From: JAWOJF01 sp046481785
GTDB lineage: Bacteria; Bacteroidota; Ignavibacteria; Ignavibacteriales; Ignavibacteriaceae
Assembly (NCBI GenBank): GCA_046481785.1
Contig: JAWOJF010000288.1
Span: 1 to 16,252 of the forward strand
Length of the DNA: 16,252 nt
Reading direction: 5' to 3'
The notes beneath the pieces are model-generated. The model saw nothing but the letters and a program-made list of their open reading frames with translations, did no database searches and was not told the DNA's origin. Position 1 is the stretch's first letter. Each line of letters opens with the position of its first letter. Positions 15,403 through 16,252 of this stretch are shown one piece after another. Both the position numbers and the translations under genes were made by a program.

Positions 15403-16252
15403 TTAATTTGAGTAATAAGCATTTATTGTTCTAACAGTCGGCGATGCATACGAATCTTCTATCGTTATCTTTACTCTTGTAGTTTCAATAGTATTAAAAG
15501 TAAGTATCCTGGATCGTCCTACTGTTGATCCTCCGTAAAACTTTTCCCATTGGCCATTATTCTCGAAATATAAAGAGTATAATTTTATTCTTTGCCCATA
15601 TTCAATTGCCTCTTCCAATCTAATCATATTGATTTTCTCTTTTTTGTCTAAATTGATAATGAGTTCTGCTGATAAGACATTTTTATCTGTTACCCAGAAA
15701 GTCTCTCTATTATTATCTAAACAGTTTTTTTCGGAGTAACCCTCAAGCTTGTTTCTTGTGTTAGAACTCTCGATTTTTTTTTGATAAAATATATCTTTAG
15801 AAAACATATTATCTATTAAATCTTTCCACTGTTTCAAAACTGCAATGTCGTAATTTGAGATAAGCCCATCTTTATTTGGAGGTACATTCAGAAGTAAATT
15901 ACTATTCCTTCCAACAGATTTTAAATAGATATCTTTTAGAGCATCAGCGGATTTAACCTGCTGATCCTCTGAAGAATGATAAAACCAACCTGGTCTTATA
16001 GAAACGTCACATTCAGAGGGAAACCACACATTATTATCCCCGCCGAAAGTTGGCTGTAAAGAAAAAATTTTTGGTTGAATGCACCATTCCATTTCTTCTG
16101 CAAGCCCATCTTCATTACCTATCCAACGAACATCAGGGCCCATATTTGCTATGAGAGCATCAGGCTGATAATGTCTGATAGTGGAATAGTACAAATCCCA
16201 ATTATAATTAACTGTCATTCCATCAATTTCATCTCCATTTGCCCCGTCAAGC
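15403..16252 (-). CDS. GH29 alpha-L-fucosidase with C-terminal F5/8-like carbohydrate-binding module (5' end outside window)
   Basis: The frame is open to the right edge; 283 codons including a split first one are visible, and the Met at 16216-16218 is internal. The first visible residues, LDGANGDEIDG, are the family's conserved strand whose Asp is the likely catalytic nucleophile. GPDVRWIGNEDGLAEEMEW (from about 115 bases further on) follows, which probably includes the acid/base Glu, though I cannot say which. LLLNVPPNKDGLI is the typical end of the GH29 barrel. The last 120 residues or so, with NCLDNNRETFWV and VKITIEDSYASPTVRTINAY, look like a discoidin/CBM32-type beta-sandwich. The enzyme would remove alpha-linked L-fucose, normally outside the cytoplasm; a signal peptide would lie beyond the window. 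It ends 78 bases before wzz on the same strand. It may process this polymer or belong to a separate degradation locus. Confidence 0.9.
   Translation of the reverse strand, partial: LDGANGDEIDGMTVNYNWDLYYSTIRHYQPDALIANMGPDVRWIGNEDGLAEEMEWCIQPKIFSLQPTFGGDNNVWFPSECDVSIRPGWFYHSSEDQQVKSADALKDIYLKSVGRNSNLLLNVPPNKDGLISNYDIAVLKQWKDLIDNMFSKDIFYQKKIESSNTRNKLEGYSEKNCLDNNRETFWVTDKNVLSAELIINLDKKEKINMIRLEEAIEYGQRIKLYSLYFENNGQWEKFYGGSTVGRSRILTFNTIETTRVKITIEDSYASPTVRTINAYYSN

Noticed and set aside
16216..16218. ATG that could be taken as the start of the right-most gene.
   Set aside because: The frame stays open to the window edge and the residues before it (LDGANGDEIDG) belong to the conserved GH29 core, so this Met is internal and the gene is truncated by the window.

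Overview
The window is the main body of a Wzx/Wzy-dependent surface polysaccharide (exopolysaccharide, capsule or O-antigen) biosynthesis locus. Every gene I can support lies on the minus strand, so transcription runs from the right edge (16252) to the left edge (1). DNA composition is AT-rich but uneven. Most start codons lack a clear Shine-Dalgarno sequence and follow A-rich leaders, as is usual in Bacteroidota and related lineages. With the family mix seen here, a Bacteroidota/Ignavibacteria-type environmental bacterium seems most likely. That placement is inference, since there is no rRNA or housekeeping gene to confirm it.

In transcription order: the locus starts with the 3' part of a GH29 alpha-L-fucosidase carrying a C-terminal beta-sandwich module (15403-16252, cut by the window edge). 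The polymer machinery follows: a Wzz-type chain-length determinant without a kinase domain (14143-15324), a Wzy-type polymerase (12745-14139) and a Wzx flippase (11265-12752). A doubtful 60-residue ORF overlaps the flippase end (11099-11281). A block of sugar-assembly genes comes next: a GT2 enzyme (10328-11056), a SAM-dependent methyltransferase (9311-10192), a GT4 enzyme (8024-9226), two tandem paralogous rhamnosyltransferase-like GT2 enzymes (7126-7995 and 6245-7102), another GT2 (5318-6244) and another GT4 (4209-5321). A modification pair follows, a formyltransferase-fold enzyme overlapping a DUF3473-type polysaccharide deacetylase (3365-4171 and 2544-3368). The window ends with a GT2 (1674-2507), the polyprenyl-phosphate sugar-1-phosphate transferase that should start the repeat unit (221-1645), and the first 68 codons of a polyprenol-phosphate mannose synthase-like GT2 (1-206).

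Inferred working model: the phosphotransferase loads the first sugar phosphate on undecaprenyl phosphate at the inner face of the membrane. Seven soluble glycosyltransferases extend the unit, and the methyltransferase, formyltransferase and deacetylase modify it. Wzx flips it, Wzy polymerises it and Wzz sets the length. No nucleotide-sugar synthesis genes, outer-membrane export protein or tyrosine kinase lie in the window, so these must be encoded elsewhere.

The most interesting points are the translationally coupled deacetylase/formyltransferase pair, which could swap an N-acetyl for an N-formyl group, and the use of TTG starts by exactly the three polytopic membrane proteins. All intergenic gaps are short; the longest is 135 bases (10193-10327). 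I see no rRNA, tRNA, CRISPR, insertion sequence or convincing terminator.
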